DNA from: Nannochloropsis salina CCMP1776
Taxonomy: Eukaryota > Sar > Eustigmatophyceae > Eustigmatales > Monodopsidaceae
Assembly: GCA_004565275.1 (NCBI GenBank)
Contig: SDOX01000183.1
Coordinates: 494,192-558,191, forward strand
Length of the DNA: 64,000 nucleotides
Reading direction: 5' to 3'
Position numbers and translations under genes: made by a program. The notes beneath the pieces are model-generated. The model was not told where the DNA came from. It did not search any database and was given only the letters and a program-made list of their open reading frames with translations. Of the stretch, positions 1 to 10,925 are shown in pieces (position 1 is the stretch's first letter; each line of letters opens with the position of its first letter).

Positions 1-2091
1 CGCCCCGTGAAAATAATGCTGAAAAAGAAGGGGGGGATAATGTCAATAGAGCAATAGGAGTCACACAGTGGAAGGAACCCAGGGCGGGTGGTTAATGGCA
101 TCAGCATACAAGGTGAGGTTTTCCAGCAACTTACGCGCGTTTTCATGCAGGCTCCTTCCCCTGGGTATTGTGAGGAACGACCCTGCGTGCAAAATATCCC
201 TTAGTGCTGACTGCAAACGATCCTGTGGTGTGTAATGTGGAGATCATGTTTCTTGACGTTGATATTGGCCGGCTTGGCGAGCAGGGGCGATGCTCCATGC
301 CGGGAAGGTCCTGTATCGTGTTGCGTCGAATACCATAAAGTTGTCTTTGATTAAGGCCTCCACTGTTGTATATGGATCATACATCCGTGAATTTTGGGAT
401 TCAAAAATTTTGAGGCATAGCTTGACATTTTGTTATTTTTATGAGCCTTTGCAATGCGCCTACTCACGCTAGCTGAGGTCCCTCTGCGCGCGAGAGAACA
501 GTGACGTTCAACAAGTTGGTCTCGCCAGTCAACCGGACTCGTGAGACCCGGGAAGGAGAATGCATGATAGAATTTCAGCTTTAAATCGTCACAAAGCGAT
601 TGTAATTTATCAATGAATTGATGGAGAGCGACATAATGTCATTTGTGCCTACATTGGCAATGTTTACTTCATAGCATATATATTAAATACCTTTCTATTA
701 TTTAATGGCGATTAATTGAATGCCATATTGAACATCTTCCCTCGAGAATAAATTGCATGAGATTAATATGTTTCAATGTTTGGGCAGTCGGTCTTTACTG
801 TAAGTAGAAAGTCTAAATGACTAGAAGTACGCACACTGCTCCTATCGACGGAGGAATTTTGCCACCTGGCAGTAAATACTTCGGACGAAAATTTCATCAT
901 TGTGAGTTGTAGAGAAGGAAGTCCTCCCGTGGACACACAAATTCAAACAATTCCCATACTTCTACATTCCAACAAGACTAATAACTATGGCCTGCGTCGT
1001 GCACCTCTATGTTCCGATTCAAGTCGTTAACAAGATTCAAGGAATCGTCAAAATTTACAAGGCTCAACCTCATACGTCTGGACGGATGTCTTGATCATCA
1101 TTAATGGTGACGTGTAGCTCTGCAATAGTATCTGCTCGTACAATCATCGTACCCAAATTAATGCAGCACACACTTTCCGGGTTTTTATTCGCTCGCTGGT
1201 TAATAAAACTTTTCAAGAGACCCGCGTACCTTTCTCGGTGATACATTATTACCTTCATCTTGTGCATGTTCATGTGTCTTCATTTATCCAACCATTTAAT
1301 TAAAGACATGTCTTTGCTATATATCTTTCATTTGATGCAAGTAGAGAACCTCGGAGGAGCTCAGAGGAGACCATATACTTATGCTTGGATTTCACGCTGT
1401 TTCTCAGGAAATGCTGTGCTGGGTGAAGATTGTGTGTAATTCTTCAATTGCCCCTTTTGTATTCCCTATCTGAAACCAAGCTTAAATTTCATAAATTCAT
1501 TGATTTGAGGATGTTGTGAGCAGAGTTCCTTGGTGATAAAGAGAAATGTAGAGGTGAACGGATTCGGATAGGGAACCTATATGGGCCAAAGGAAGAAAGC
1601 TTAGCGCAAATTGTTTGCCCTAACTATCCTACAGCTCGCAATCAATGATTTTGGGCCATTATAGAAATGATTAGTGTGTATAAGAAGCAATTAATGATGA
1701 GGATAGCCTTTTAAAGACCAAATAAGGACAATCAAAGCGGGGAAAAGGGCTCGGACTCGGATACTTTCCATCGCCCGAGCAACGTCTCAGCATTCCTTGC
1801 GCCTGAAAGCCTCCTGTGCTATTTTTGCTTCCTATAGGCATTGTTTCATCGGCCACAGAGAGAAATTTACCGATAGATCTCCATCAAGAGCATGCTATAA
1901 GGTCTTTAATATAAAATATATGTGTTAAATTGGTGAATAGAGTTTCGTTGGTCTCCCATTCATCACGAAAGCGGGCGGTACCGCGTTCTAGGACCATTAC
2001 CCCAGGCGGATAAGTATTGTTTTGGTGATCGGCACGACGCCCGTGTGAGGCTCACGGTAAAACATGCCATCACGACACAGGAGACGTTTCA
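1..2091. other. AT-richer intergenic region, no gene seen
   Basis: No reading frame here exceeds about 70 codons and none resembles a known family or carries a targeting sequence. The region is visibly richer in A and T than the coding parts of the window. It may hold the promoter and 5' leader of the PPR gene that follows, or the end of a gene lying outside the window. I could not recognise a promoter motif. Confidence 0.5.
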
Positions 2092-2985
2092 ATGCCTGTG
2101 TTAATGCGGCGAAACAGATATGACGGGTTCGTTTTTAATTTGCTGGTTTCGGCAGCCCTCATCTTGGTCCCGCTGTCACATGCTTTCGTGCCTCGACCGC
2201 AGCAAATTCTACCAATGCACCCCAAGCAGCTTTCCACGCGAAGCCTAGGCCGTGAGATGATCACCACGACGCTTGGCGGTGAGGATATGTCCTGGCAAGA
2301 TGGCTTAGCCCTTCTTGAATCGCTAGAGTCGCCCTCAGTAGAGATGTATAATAAAGTATTGAGAGCCTGTGCGCTGAGCGGTCAGTGGGAACCCGGCTGC
2401 TGGCTTCTCGATGAAATGGTTGAACTGGGTCTAGACCCAGACAGGCAAAGTTTTGTCTCTGCCATCGAGGCTTGTGGCACGCAGGGCCGCTATGAGGAGG
2501 CAAACCACGTGTTGAGCTACATGAAGGAGGCCGAGCACGAGCTGGACGAGGAAGTGTACGGCTTTGTGGCCAAAGCCTGCGAGGTTGCGGGGAACTGGAG
2601 GCAACTTATGTGGACTTTCGATGAAATGATGATGCGCGATCTGGTCCCTGACTTAGTAAGCTACAACCGTGCGATTGGAGGTTGCGGTGAAGAGGGGGAG
2701 TGGGAGATGGCCCTTTCCTTGGTGCTGGAGGCGGACAGCCGGGGAATCACGCCTGACTATGTCAGCTATGATCTGGCCATGCGAGCTCTGCACAAGGCCA
2801 AGCAGGCGAATCGTGCGCACAGTCTCCTGGAGACCATGAAAAGCGCAGGAGTCGGACCTGGGAAAGAGATGCTAGGGATGGTGCAGGAGCTCTGTCGTGA
2901 GGCGGGCGACGTGGCGCGAGCCGAGGAAATTGTGCGCGAATTGGATAGAGGGGGGCTTAGTCATGGGGAAAGCGAAGGTAGATGA
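2092..2985 (+). CDS. Plastid-targeted pentatricopeptide repeat (PPR) protein
   Basis: Single-exon gene of 297 aa. Residues 1-37 read as a signal peptide (hydrophobic core LLVSAALILVPLSHA) followed at once by FVPRPQ, an Ala-Phe junction typical of stramenopile bipartite plastid pre-sequences. From about residue 75 there are roughly six degenerate 35-residue helical repeats, each with a pattern like YNKVLRACALSGQWE and ending G(L/I)xPD, which is characteristic of P-class PPR proteins. These bind organelle RNA and affect its processing, stability or translation; the RNA target cannot be told from sequence. No C-terminal E/DYW or SMR domain is visible. The ATG at 2092 is chosen because it begins the signal peptide. 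A mitochondrial site is less likely given the hydrophobic leader. Confidence 0.85.
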   Translation: MPVLMRRNRYDGFVFNLLVSAALILVPLSHAFVPRPQQILPMHPKQLSTRSLGREMITTTLGGEDMSWQDGLALLESLESPSVEMYNKVLRACALSGQWEPGCWLLDEMVELGLDPDRQSFVSAIEACGTQGRYEEANHVLSYMKEAEHELDEEVYGFVAKACEVAGNWRQLMWTFDEMMMRDLVPDLVSYNRAIGGCGEEGEWEMALSLVLEADSRGITPDYVSYDLAMRALHKAKQANRAHSLLETMKSAGVGPGKEMLGMVQELCREAGDVARAEEIVRELDRGGLSHGESEGR

Positions 2986-3691
2986 GATGATAGATGTATG
3001 ATGATAAGTTTGTGGGGGAAAAAACGTGTAAAAAGTAGGAAAAGAAAGAATTATATTACATGAAGTCTTGAAAGATCGACCTGAAAGTCCACCCGCTAAG
3101 GAAGGCCGGCCGCAGTTCTTTCAATACTTCTCGGCTTTCTAACATGTGTCAGCTTTTCTTGTGTACAAGCTTGAAAAAGAATCATCCCCGTTTCCCATCC
3201 ATCTCGAGAGCCTCGCTCTTAGTGAGCATCGAAAGCGGTTAATGACCTTTTATCGACGATAGATCACCCAGTATGCAGGTGAAGCATCCAAAAATCAAAG
3301 TTCCTGTTCAACGTAGGTACTATTGTACGGATTTCTCACCACAAGCCGTACGGTGCTGCCCCGGGCAATCTCCGTCAGAAGTCTGGCCCATACCACTATG
3401 GCGGTGGATGACAGGCTTGCCGTCTTCCGCCGAAATTCGCACCTTCCCATTCTCTCATATCGAAGTTATTGGAAACTATGAGGACGCTATCATGCTCACA
3501 AACAAGGATAGTTGCCAAGTATACAATATAGCTGCCAGTCTGCGTGCTTCGTGACGCCTCGGTCCTGGAGACAGCTTGGTGACCTCCTGACCCCACGTCT
3601 GCGAGCTACCGTCGGTCTGCGCGCCGTCGACGAAACCATGAAAACGTTGCTCCTCACGCATTTTACCAACCTTTATGCGACTTACACAGTC
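2986..3691. other. Intergenic, PPR to CCT delta
   Basis: This stretch separates two genes on the same strand. It should contain the 3' end of the PPR transcript and the CCT delta promoter. Short open frames around 3273-3661 on both strands have no recognisable similarity or splice partners, and I treat them as chance. Confidence 0.5.
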
Positions 3692-5712
3692 ATGGTTGGC
3701 GCCACAAGGCGAGGTGAGACTCTTAAAGAGTCATCCAAGGAGAAGGACGTTCGAATTTCTAACATTGTGGCCGCGAAAGGTGAGTGCACGGGAAAAACTT
3801 TTTGATACCTTCTGTTGCCTCTGGTCTTTCTTGTACCAGAATTATTTTGACATGCCAAATTACAGGTTGGAAAGGCATATAAAATCACAAACTAGTATTT
3901 GCTTAATGAAAGTATAACCATGTAGTTGTGTTCCGTAGCTTGTACGCGTTATGGTCATGTACCTATTTCCATGAGGCATATTTTGACAAATTGCTTGTTC
4001 TGTGCGTCTGCTGGGCACGATTCATGTGAAACAAATTATGCACGGTGTACATGGCACCATTTTTTTAAAATTTCGAAAATTGTGTCATTGGTTTGAGTGC
4101 ATCACGTAGTAGGAGCACGATTTGTCTTGGTAGCTCTCCCGACCTTGTGTTCCTTACCCATCTCTGTCATCACCAACGTCAATATTTTATGGTACTTCCA
4201 GGCGTCGCCGATGCCATTCGCACGAGTTTGGGCCCTCGTGGCATGGACAAGATGATCCAGCGCGGTGACGGGGAGGTCATCATCACCAACGATGGCGCTA
4301 CCATTCTGGGGCAGATGTCAGTCTTCCATCCCTGCGCGAAAATGCTCGTGGAGCTATCGAAGTCTCAGGACATCGAGGCGGGCGACGGGACGACAAGTGT
4401 GGTGGTCCTTGCCGGCTCTATGCTCAACTCATGTTCTGACCTTTTGGCCAAAGGAATCCATCCCACCATGATCGCGGACTCCTTCAAGGCCGCCTCGGAG
4501 AAGGCAGAGGAGATCTTACAGGCCATGTCGAAGCCTGTGGACCTTCGCGCGCGGGAGACGCTCATTGATGCGGTGGTGACATGTCTGAGCAGTAAGGTGG
4601 TCTCCCAAAATTCCGACATCCTTGCCCCGATCGCCGTGGACGCGGTGCTGAAGATCATCGACCCCGACACGGCCAGGAACGTGGATCTGAACGACATCCG
4701 TATCGTCAAGCAGCTCGGGGGGACGGTGGACGACACCGAGCTCGTGCCAGGGATAGTTTTTGAGAAGGGCGCCAACAAGGGGGCAGCCGGAGGCCCTACC
4801 CGCATCGAGAAGGCGAAGGTGGGCCTGATCCAATTCCACCTTTCTGCCCCGAAGACGGACATGGAGAATAACGTAGTCGTCTCCGACTACGCGGCCATGG
4901 ACCGGATCTTGCGGGAGGAGCGCAAGTACATATTGAACCTGGTCAAGAAGATCAAAAAATCTGGCTGCAATGTCCTGCTTGTGCAAAAATCCATCCTTCG
5001 GGACGCCTACAACGACCTGTCCCTCCATTTCCTGGCCAAGATGGACATCATGGTGATCACGGAGGTTGAGCGGACCGACGTCGAGTTCATCCAACGCACC
5101 CTGGGCTGCATGCCTGTTGCGCACATCGACTCGTTCACGCCCGATAAGCTAGGTTCGGCGGAGCTGGTGACGGAGGTGACGGTTCCCGGGGGGTCTCACA
5201 AGGTGGTGAAGGTCACGGGTGTGCAGAACCCGGGCTCAACCATGTCCATCCTGATCCGCGGCTCGAACAAGCTGGTCTTGGAGGAGGCGGATCGCTCTCT
5301 GCACGACGCCCTTTGTGTGGTGCGGAGCCTGGTCAAGAAACGCTTCCTGATCGCGGGGGGGGGGGCGGCGGAGACGGAAGTGAACCTGGGTCTCACCGAG
5401 TGGTCTAAGATGCAGGCGGGGATGAAAGCCTACTGCGTGGCTGCATTCGCCCAGTCCTTGGAGGTGGTGCCTTACACACTCGCGGAGAACGGAGGATTGA
5501 ATCCCATCGCGATCGTGACGGAGCTTCGGCGTCGGCACGCGGGGGGGGAGAAGGGCACCGGTATTAACGTGCGACAGTCAAACATCTCGGACATGTACGA
5601 GGAGAGGGTGGTTCAGCCCCTTCTGGTGAGCCTGAGTGCCATCTCCCTGGCGTCGGAGACTGTGTGTATGCTTATGAAGATCGACGACCTGGTGCCCGTG
5701 GCGCGCGTGTGA
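3692..5712 (+). CDS. CCT4: T-complex protein 1 subunit delta (CCT4)
   Basis: Delta subunit of the cytosolic group II chaperonin CCT/TRiC, which folds actin, tubulin and other substrates with ATP. Exons 3692-3779 and 4202-5712 (532 aa). The short first exon ends in ISNIVAAKG and joins to [16 protein letters not shown], reproducing the family's N-terminus. The intron (422 bp) begins GTGAGT and ends TTCCAG. ATP-site motifs [14 protein letters not shown] and GGGAAE are present, and subunit-delta features such as [13 protein letters not shown] and VRGSNKLV run throughout. Length matches the family (about 530-540 aa). An ATG at 4093 lies inside the intron and is not the start. Confidence 0.97.
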
Positions 5713-6041
5713 GGAAGTTGACGCAGGACGTGCGCGGGACAAGGGGGCGATCGTAGAGCACAAGAGTGTGTCCGGCCCCCGGGACGTGTATATGCCTGGT
5801 GGAGAGGACAGAGGCAGAAGGAAACAAGGAACGCGTAGGAAAAGCCCGAGGGCTCCCTGTAGACATTAACCGCAAAGAATCAGAAGAGATCCTGTTCTCC
5901 CCATATTGTGTCCCCTTTTATATTCTTTCTTTGCCGCTCTCCGCCCCCAATTCCGCCACCACGTGGTGTTCTCTCCTATCTTAATAATACAACATATCTA
6001 ATTTTCATGGCAGCCTGGTATCTCCGCCCTTCATGCCCTGT
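5713..6041. other. Convergent 3' region, CCT4 / oxidoreductase
   Basis: A 329-bp gap between the converging stop codons of CCT4 and the oxidoreductase. It must hold both 3' UTRs. No gene or clear terminator-like element is visible. Confidence 0.5.
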
Positions 6042-7157
6042 CTACCGCCCCATTTCCGAGACCTTGACCAGGCGCCGGCCCTGCACTGAGGCCTTGGCCG
6101 CCATGCCCGCCATGACCGTCGCTTTCCCGTCCGCGGCGCGTGCCAGGTGCTCCACTCCTCCCCCGCCGTCCCCTCTCACCTCCCGCACGAAGGCCCTGAC
6201 AATGTCTACGTAGGCATCGCCGTAACGGTCCATGAAGAACGAGTAGGGCAGTCCCGCAGTCACGCCCTCGGCGTCCGATCGGGTCACCGTGCTCGGGCTC
6301 CTGTTCTCTCCTTGCAAGGAACCCAGCTCTCCGAACACCTCCACACGCTGGTCGTATCCAAAAGAGCACAAACGCGAGTTCTCTAGGGTCCCGAACACCC
6401 CGTTCTCGAATCGCAGCAAGGTGATTTGAGTGTCCAGGTCGCCTGCGCCCGCTGCTTCCGGACCCCAAGCGGTGCCTTGCACAAAAACCTCCTCGATATC
6501 GCTTCCCACTAAAAACCGAGCCATATCAAAATCATGGCTGCTCATGTCCAGGAATATGCCTCCACTCGTCTTCAAGTAATCTGCAGGGGGAGGGGCCGGG
6601 TCCCGGCTTACAATACGGATCGTCCGGACCTTGCCAATGGCCCCTTGCACGATTTGTTGTTTCACAGCTTGAAAGTTGGCATCGAAGCGCCGCTGAAATC
6701 CTAGTATGAGCTTCGTCCCAGCCTTTGCCGCGGCCTCAATGCAAGAATCAATGGTGGCCAAGTCGTTGGAGATGGGCTTCTCGCAGAACACGTGTTTGCC
6801 CCGCTCTACTGCCGCCATGATATGCTCCACATGGTAAGGGGTAGGAGATGCCACAACCACGGCCTTTATATCTTCCTCATCCAATAGATCTAAATAATTC
6901 TTATGATAGGAGGGGATTCCGCCTGTTTGGTCTAAGACCTTCTTCCCCATGTCTTCAAACGGGTCTGTGATCGCTACGAGTCGTGCACCAGGCGTCCGGA
7001 AAGCCAAGGTATTGCTGTGGATCTGCCCGATACGTCCGCAGCCAATTACACCCACACCCAAAGGGGATTGGGACATACGGAGAAAAAAGGCATAGGGCAT
7101 GACGGGAAGAAGAAGCGCGGGGATCAAGATTAGCGCAGAGGAACGTGCGTAGGTCAT
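6042..7157 (-). CDS. Gfo/Idh/MocA oxidoreductase, inositol 2-dehydrogenase-like
   Basis: NAD(P)-dependent sugar or polyol dehydrogenase, 371 aa, single exon. An N-terminal Rossmann fold carries VGVIGCGRIGQIH (about residues 34-46), and the family's catalytic signature FCEKPIS lies near residue 125. The C-terminal alpha/beta domain includes SGGIFLDMSSHDFDMARFL, the region where inositol dehydrogenases keep the DxxxH catalytic pair. The overall pattern is closest to IolG, oxidising myo-inositol to scyllo-inosose, but substrate is not proven. The ATG at 7157 adds a hydrophobic leader (ALILIPALLLPVMPYAFF) before the domain. Internal ATGs at 7103 and 7076 would give a cytosolic enzyme, so the start and location are uncertain. 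Confidence 0.88.
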   Translation of the reverse strand: MTYARSSALILIPALLLPVMPYAFFLRMSQSPLGVGVIGCGRIGQIHSNTLAFRTPGARLVAITDPFEDMGKKVLDQTGGIPSYHKNYLDLLDEEDIKAVVVASPTPYHVEHIMAAVERGKHVFCEKPISNDLATIDSCIEAAAKAGTKLILGFQRRFDANFQAVKQQIVQGAIGKVRTIRIVSRDPAPPPADYLKTSGGIFLDMSSHDFDMARFLVGSDIEEVFVQGTAWGPEAAGAGDLDTQITLLRFENGVFGTLENSRLCSFGYDQRVEVFGELGSLQGENRSPSTVTRSDAEGVTAGLPYSFFMDRYGDAYVDIVRAFVREVRGDGGGGVEHLARAADGKATVMAGMAAKASVQGRRLVKVSEMGR

Positions 7158-7547
7158 AGCGCCAGGTTTTTTTTCTTCGTCTTTGGGCGGGTAGACTCGT
7201 TTCTGTGTTCAAATGCGCATTAAAAAACGGTAACAACCGCGTAAGCGACATAATGAGTAGACAATGTGGGACACATCCCTATTTTTCATTCCTGCCGGAT
7301 TCGGAATCGTTATGTGACAGTATACCCGACACCTGTCGAGCCAGAAAAAGTGGTTTTGGAAGCATCGCTTAAGCACTTCAAGGTCGCTGAGAATAACCTC
7401 CCCGCCCCCCCAGATTTCGTTACTTGATGCCTTTTTTATTATACACCCTATTTTCTGGACATTGACATCTCTAGACCATCGTAAAATAATACACCACGCC
7501 CATGTACAAAAGAATTGATTGGCAGTTCCTGCACTCTTTGCCGGCAA
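7158..7547. other. Intergenic, tandem minus-strand genes
   Basis: 390 bp between the coiled-coil gene (upstream gene's 3' end) and the oxidoreductase start. It contains the oxidoreductase promoter by position. No other feature is seen. Confidence 0.45.
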
Positions 7548-10500
7548 TTATCCCCTTCTTTGACTCCCTGATTCCCCAGCTGCCTCCAGAATAACTCGCA
7601 TTCTCGTCTTAATGTTAGCAAGCACCCCTTCTAAATCTGCCACCAATTGCTTAACATTTTCATTCTGGGGGTCTTCTTCACAAAGCAGGAGCAACTGCTT
7701 TCTTCTCTCTGTCACATTTCGGAGCTGGCTAATAAGACGAGTGTAACGTTCATCCTTATCCAGAGTACTACTGGCGCTGCTTTCTTTCTTGCGATTACTG
7801 CGCTCAGGTCTACAAAGGACAGTCACACTGTCACCCATAGATTTTAATATAGGGAATGATTCATTCTCCTCTTTCGTGTGGGACGAACATGGCTTCGGCG
7901 GCGGTGCAGAATCCGAGGAGGAAAGAGCGTCAGTGGGCGAAGCAGCAGGTGCTTGGCCCGAGGGAAGGGGACATGGGGATAGAGTGGTGAGGGACAACGA
8001 CCGTGCTGGCTGCCCGCCTCTTCCTTCCGTCATCTCCTCATGCTGCCTGCCTTCATGCTCGCTTACCTCCTTCTCCTCTCCTTTTCTCCCCTCCGTGTCC
8101 TCTTTCTTCTCCTCCTCGTCCCCGCCGACCACCCCCGCCCCTGCCTCCTCCTTCCCCCGGACCCTATCTCCGCCTTCGTCGTTCAACACCTCCGTCATCG
8201 ATGACGCCAATGGCTGTGCGCTTCCCAACAGCTCGCCACCGCGTGCGGAACCCTCCCCATCCACGAGCCCCCCCCCCTTCCTCGGCTCTTTTTCCAGGCT
8301 CTCCGTCACTCCTTCCAGTCCTCCCGCCTCCCCGACCGACTCCTCCAGCAAAGTCCCTGACGTCGTCGAGCAGTCGAGCACGGCCGCCGCCTCCGGCTTG
8401 AGCTCGGCAAAAGGAGCAGACCCCGAGCGGGCCTTGATCTCCTTCACCAGCAGCCTCTTCTCCCCCTTCAACTGCGCCACTATCCGAGCCTGAACCGCCA
8501 AGCGCTCCCGAAGCTCGGCCATCTCTTGTTTCTGCTGTTTCACGTGTCGCGCCAGCAATTTCATCTGGGCCCGGAGCGTCTCGTTCTCGGCCGCCGTCTC
8601 CTCCAAGGCCTCGCCCAGATCCCGCACCTCCGCCCTGGCACTGCCCAGCTCCTCTTGCGCCGTCTGCAGGGCCCGCTCGTCCGTCCGCGCCGCCAACCGC
8701 GCTCGGAGCACCTCGGCCTCCCCCTTGGCCCGCTGCGCCGCCTCCTTGGCCTTCTTCCAGGCCCCGCGCGTGTCTTCGTGGGCCCCTCGCTCCCTCTCCA
8801 AGGTCCCCGTCAGGCTGGTCAGCTCCGCCTGCACCCCAGAATGCGCCAGCGTCCACACTTGCTTCTCTGCCGCCAGCACCTCCCGCTCTCGCTCCGCCCG
8901 CTTCCTCGCCTCTCGAAGTGCCACTGCTTCCTCCTCCTTCCGCCCCACCTCCGCCTCCAGGCCTGCCTTTTCCGCCCGCAGCGCCTTCACCTGTTCCCCC
9001 AGGGTCTCGCCCCTCGCCAGGGCCTCCAGCATCCGCCGCTCGAACTTCTCCTTCTCGATCGACCACCGACGCTGCTTGGCCAGCGCAATCACCGCCTCCG
9101 CCTCCGCCTGCTCCTTCTTGGCCGCCATCTGCGCCACCTCGTCCTCCAGCTCCTCCACCAGGCCCACCACTCGCGAGAACTCGGGCCCTTCCCCCGCCTC
9201 CCACGCCTGCGACGGCCTCGCGGCCCCTCCCCCTCCGCCCACGCCGTGGCCCTTCCCACCCTCCTTGCTGCTGTACAAATAGTCCCACAGAGCGCCTAGG
9301 GAGGATCGCCACACCCGACTTCCCTCTTCCTCTCCCCTTCCTGCCCCCCCCTCCTTCCTGTCCTCCCTCCCGCCCCTCCCTCCCCCTCCATCCCCGCTGG
9401 TGCTGCTGTCAAAGCTGCTGCTGCTGCTCCGCCCGTCGCTGGCGGGCCCAGCCCCTTCCTCCGCGGCCTTCAAGGCCTGGTTCAGGGCCGAGAGCCGCCT
9501 GTCCGAGGAAGCTAAGATGGCCAGCCCACCTCTCCCCCCGGCCACAATGCGCTCCGCCGCCTCCTCTATCTCGCTGCCTCCGTGGGCACCTCCCTCGCCC
9601 GGCTCGGGGGACCTTGGGGCAGAGGACTGCCCAGGCTCCCGCTCATCTAGCACGGGGCGGGCCACGGGCGTGATGGTGAGCAAGACCTTCCCCGCCGCCC
9701 GCCCCCCCCCTTCCTGGAGGCGTCTCCCGACCACACCCCGGGTTCGGCTCGAGGCCCGCGACGATTCCTTGGCTGCTTCCACGGCTGCTTGCATCGCTTC
9801 CTCTGTTACCACCTGCAGCACGTACTGCACCTGTTTGCCGCGTAGGCGGGAGTACCTGTTGTCCCAGCAGAAGGAGCAGACGCCCCCCAAGGACTCAGCT
9901 GGCACCGAGTAGCATCCCTGGACATCCTCGGCCCGTCCCGCCTCTGCGTCGGGGCTGAGAGGCGCGGGCACAGCACTTCCTGCCTGAGGGAAACGCCCCT
10001 CCACGAGGATTTCCACAGGTAAGGGAGTCAGATCCTCGGTTGGGGCGGTGTCAGCGGTGCCGGCATGGGGGCGAAAAGTGCCCTTGAAGGAGATGTCTAG
10101 ACCGTCCCCGACAGAGAAGCGCCACAAGACGGTCGACCCGGCGGAAACTTCCACGTCTTCTTCATGCTTGGTCCGTCGAGGAACGTACAAAGACGTAGGA
10201 GCGCAGGGTTGCAATAAGAAGTCCACGGCGCTTTCAGGGGCCAGGCCGGAGGTCTCCGCGCCCCCAGCGCCGTCGTGGTCGTTGAGGAGAGAGAGGAACT
10301 GGCGGGAAGCAGTCACGTCCGGGATGGCCATGAGGTCGTACAGGTACGTGGTCAACGCTTCAGCCATTTGGGCGTCCGTTGAACCCTCCACATATTGTGG
10401 CAAAGCTGGCAAGGTGACATCCTTCTATTGTGTGAGGGGAGCGGGCTAAGCTTGTGCACTCCTTCGGGCGTCTTTACGCGACATAGTTCAAATCCATATT

Positions 10501-10648
10501 CCGTCAGAAATGTGATACGCACCTTACTGCTTGTAATCAAATTATCCAAGGCCAAATGCAGCGCCCGAAACTCTTGATAGTCCCGACGGAGTATAATTGT
10601 GTGACTCTTGCTCCCCGCCTCCGCCAGGGCCAGTTCCACATCGAACAT
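7548..10648 (-). CDS. PX-GOLD-coiled-coil protein (sorting-nexin/FYCO-like architecture)
   Basis: Exons (minus) 10648-10523 and 10424-7548, intron 98 bp (GTGCGT...AATAG), about 1000 aa. Exon 1 carries the first half of a PX domain with the phosphoinositide-binding signature LRRDYQEF. Exon 2 opens with LPALPQY and the closing PX helices (YLYDLMAIPDVTASRQFL). At about residues 110-240 lies a GOLD-like beta-sandwich: VLWRFSVGDGLDISFKG and later CSFCWDNRYSRLRGK. Residues about 400-700 form a long Glu/Lys/Arg-rich coiled coil, then an acidic disordered region and a last helical segment. PX plus GOLD plus coiled coil suggests an endosome or autophagosome membrane adaptor. The start is uncertain: an acceptor-like TTTCTCTTCCTTGCTGAG just upstream (around 10720) could mean a further 5' exon. 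Confidence 0.75.
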
Positions 10649-10925
10649 GGCCGGGCAAAGACTTTGGATGCAGAGGCGGTCACTCAAACTAGATTCTGAG
10701 TCCCTCCGTGGCTGTCTCAGCAAGGAAGAGAAAAGGAAGGGGAGGGGTCAAGAATGGCTTTCAGGTGCCCCTTTTTCAAATGTCAGTATACGCGTTAGTT
10801 GCCTCGACCTCCCGTCCCCGCAAGAGATGTGATAAGCAAAAGCAAAACAAACGAGACCCAAAGTGTCTTAAAAAATACTTCAGTCGCGTATTTTTGGTTT
10901 TATCAGCGTCATCTCTGTATTTGCT

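Noticed and set aside
4093-4201. Upstream extension of CCT4 exon 2 to an ATG at 4093
   Set aside because: This part is intron: a TTCCAG acceptor at 4201 and the first exon at 3692-3779 restore the conserved N-terminus.
8164-9673. Long open frames opposite or out of phase with the PX-GOLD-coiled-coil gene
   Set aside because: They are Gly/Arg- or Pro/Leu-rich shadows of a GC-rich coiled-coil region, with no domain; the minus-strand frame with PX, GOLD and coiled coil is the coherent one.
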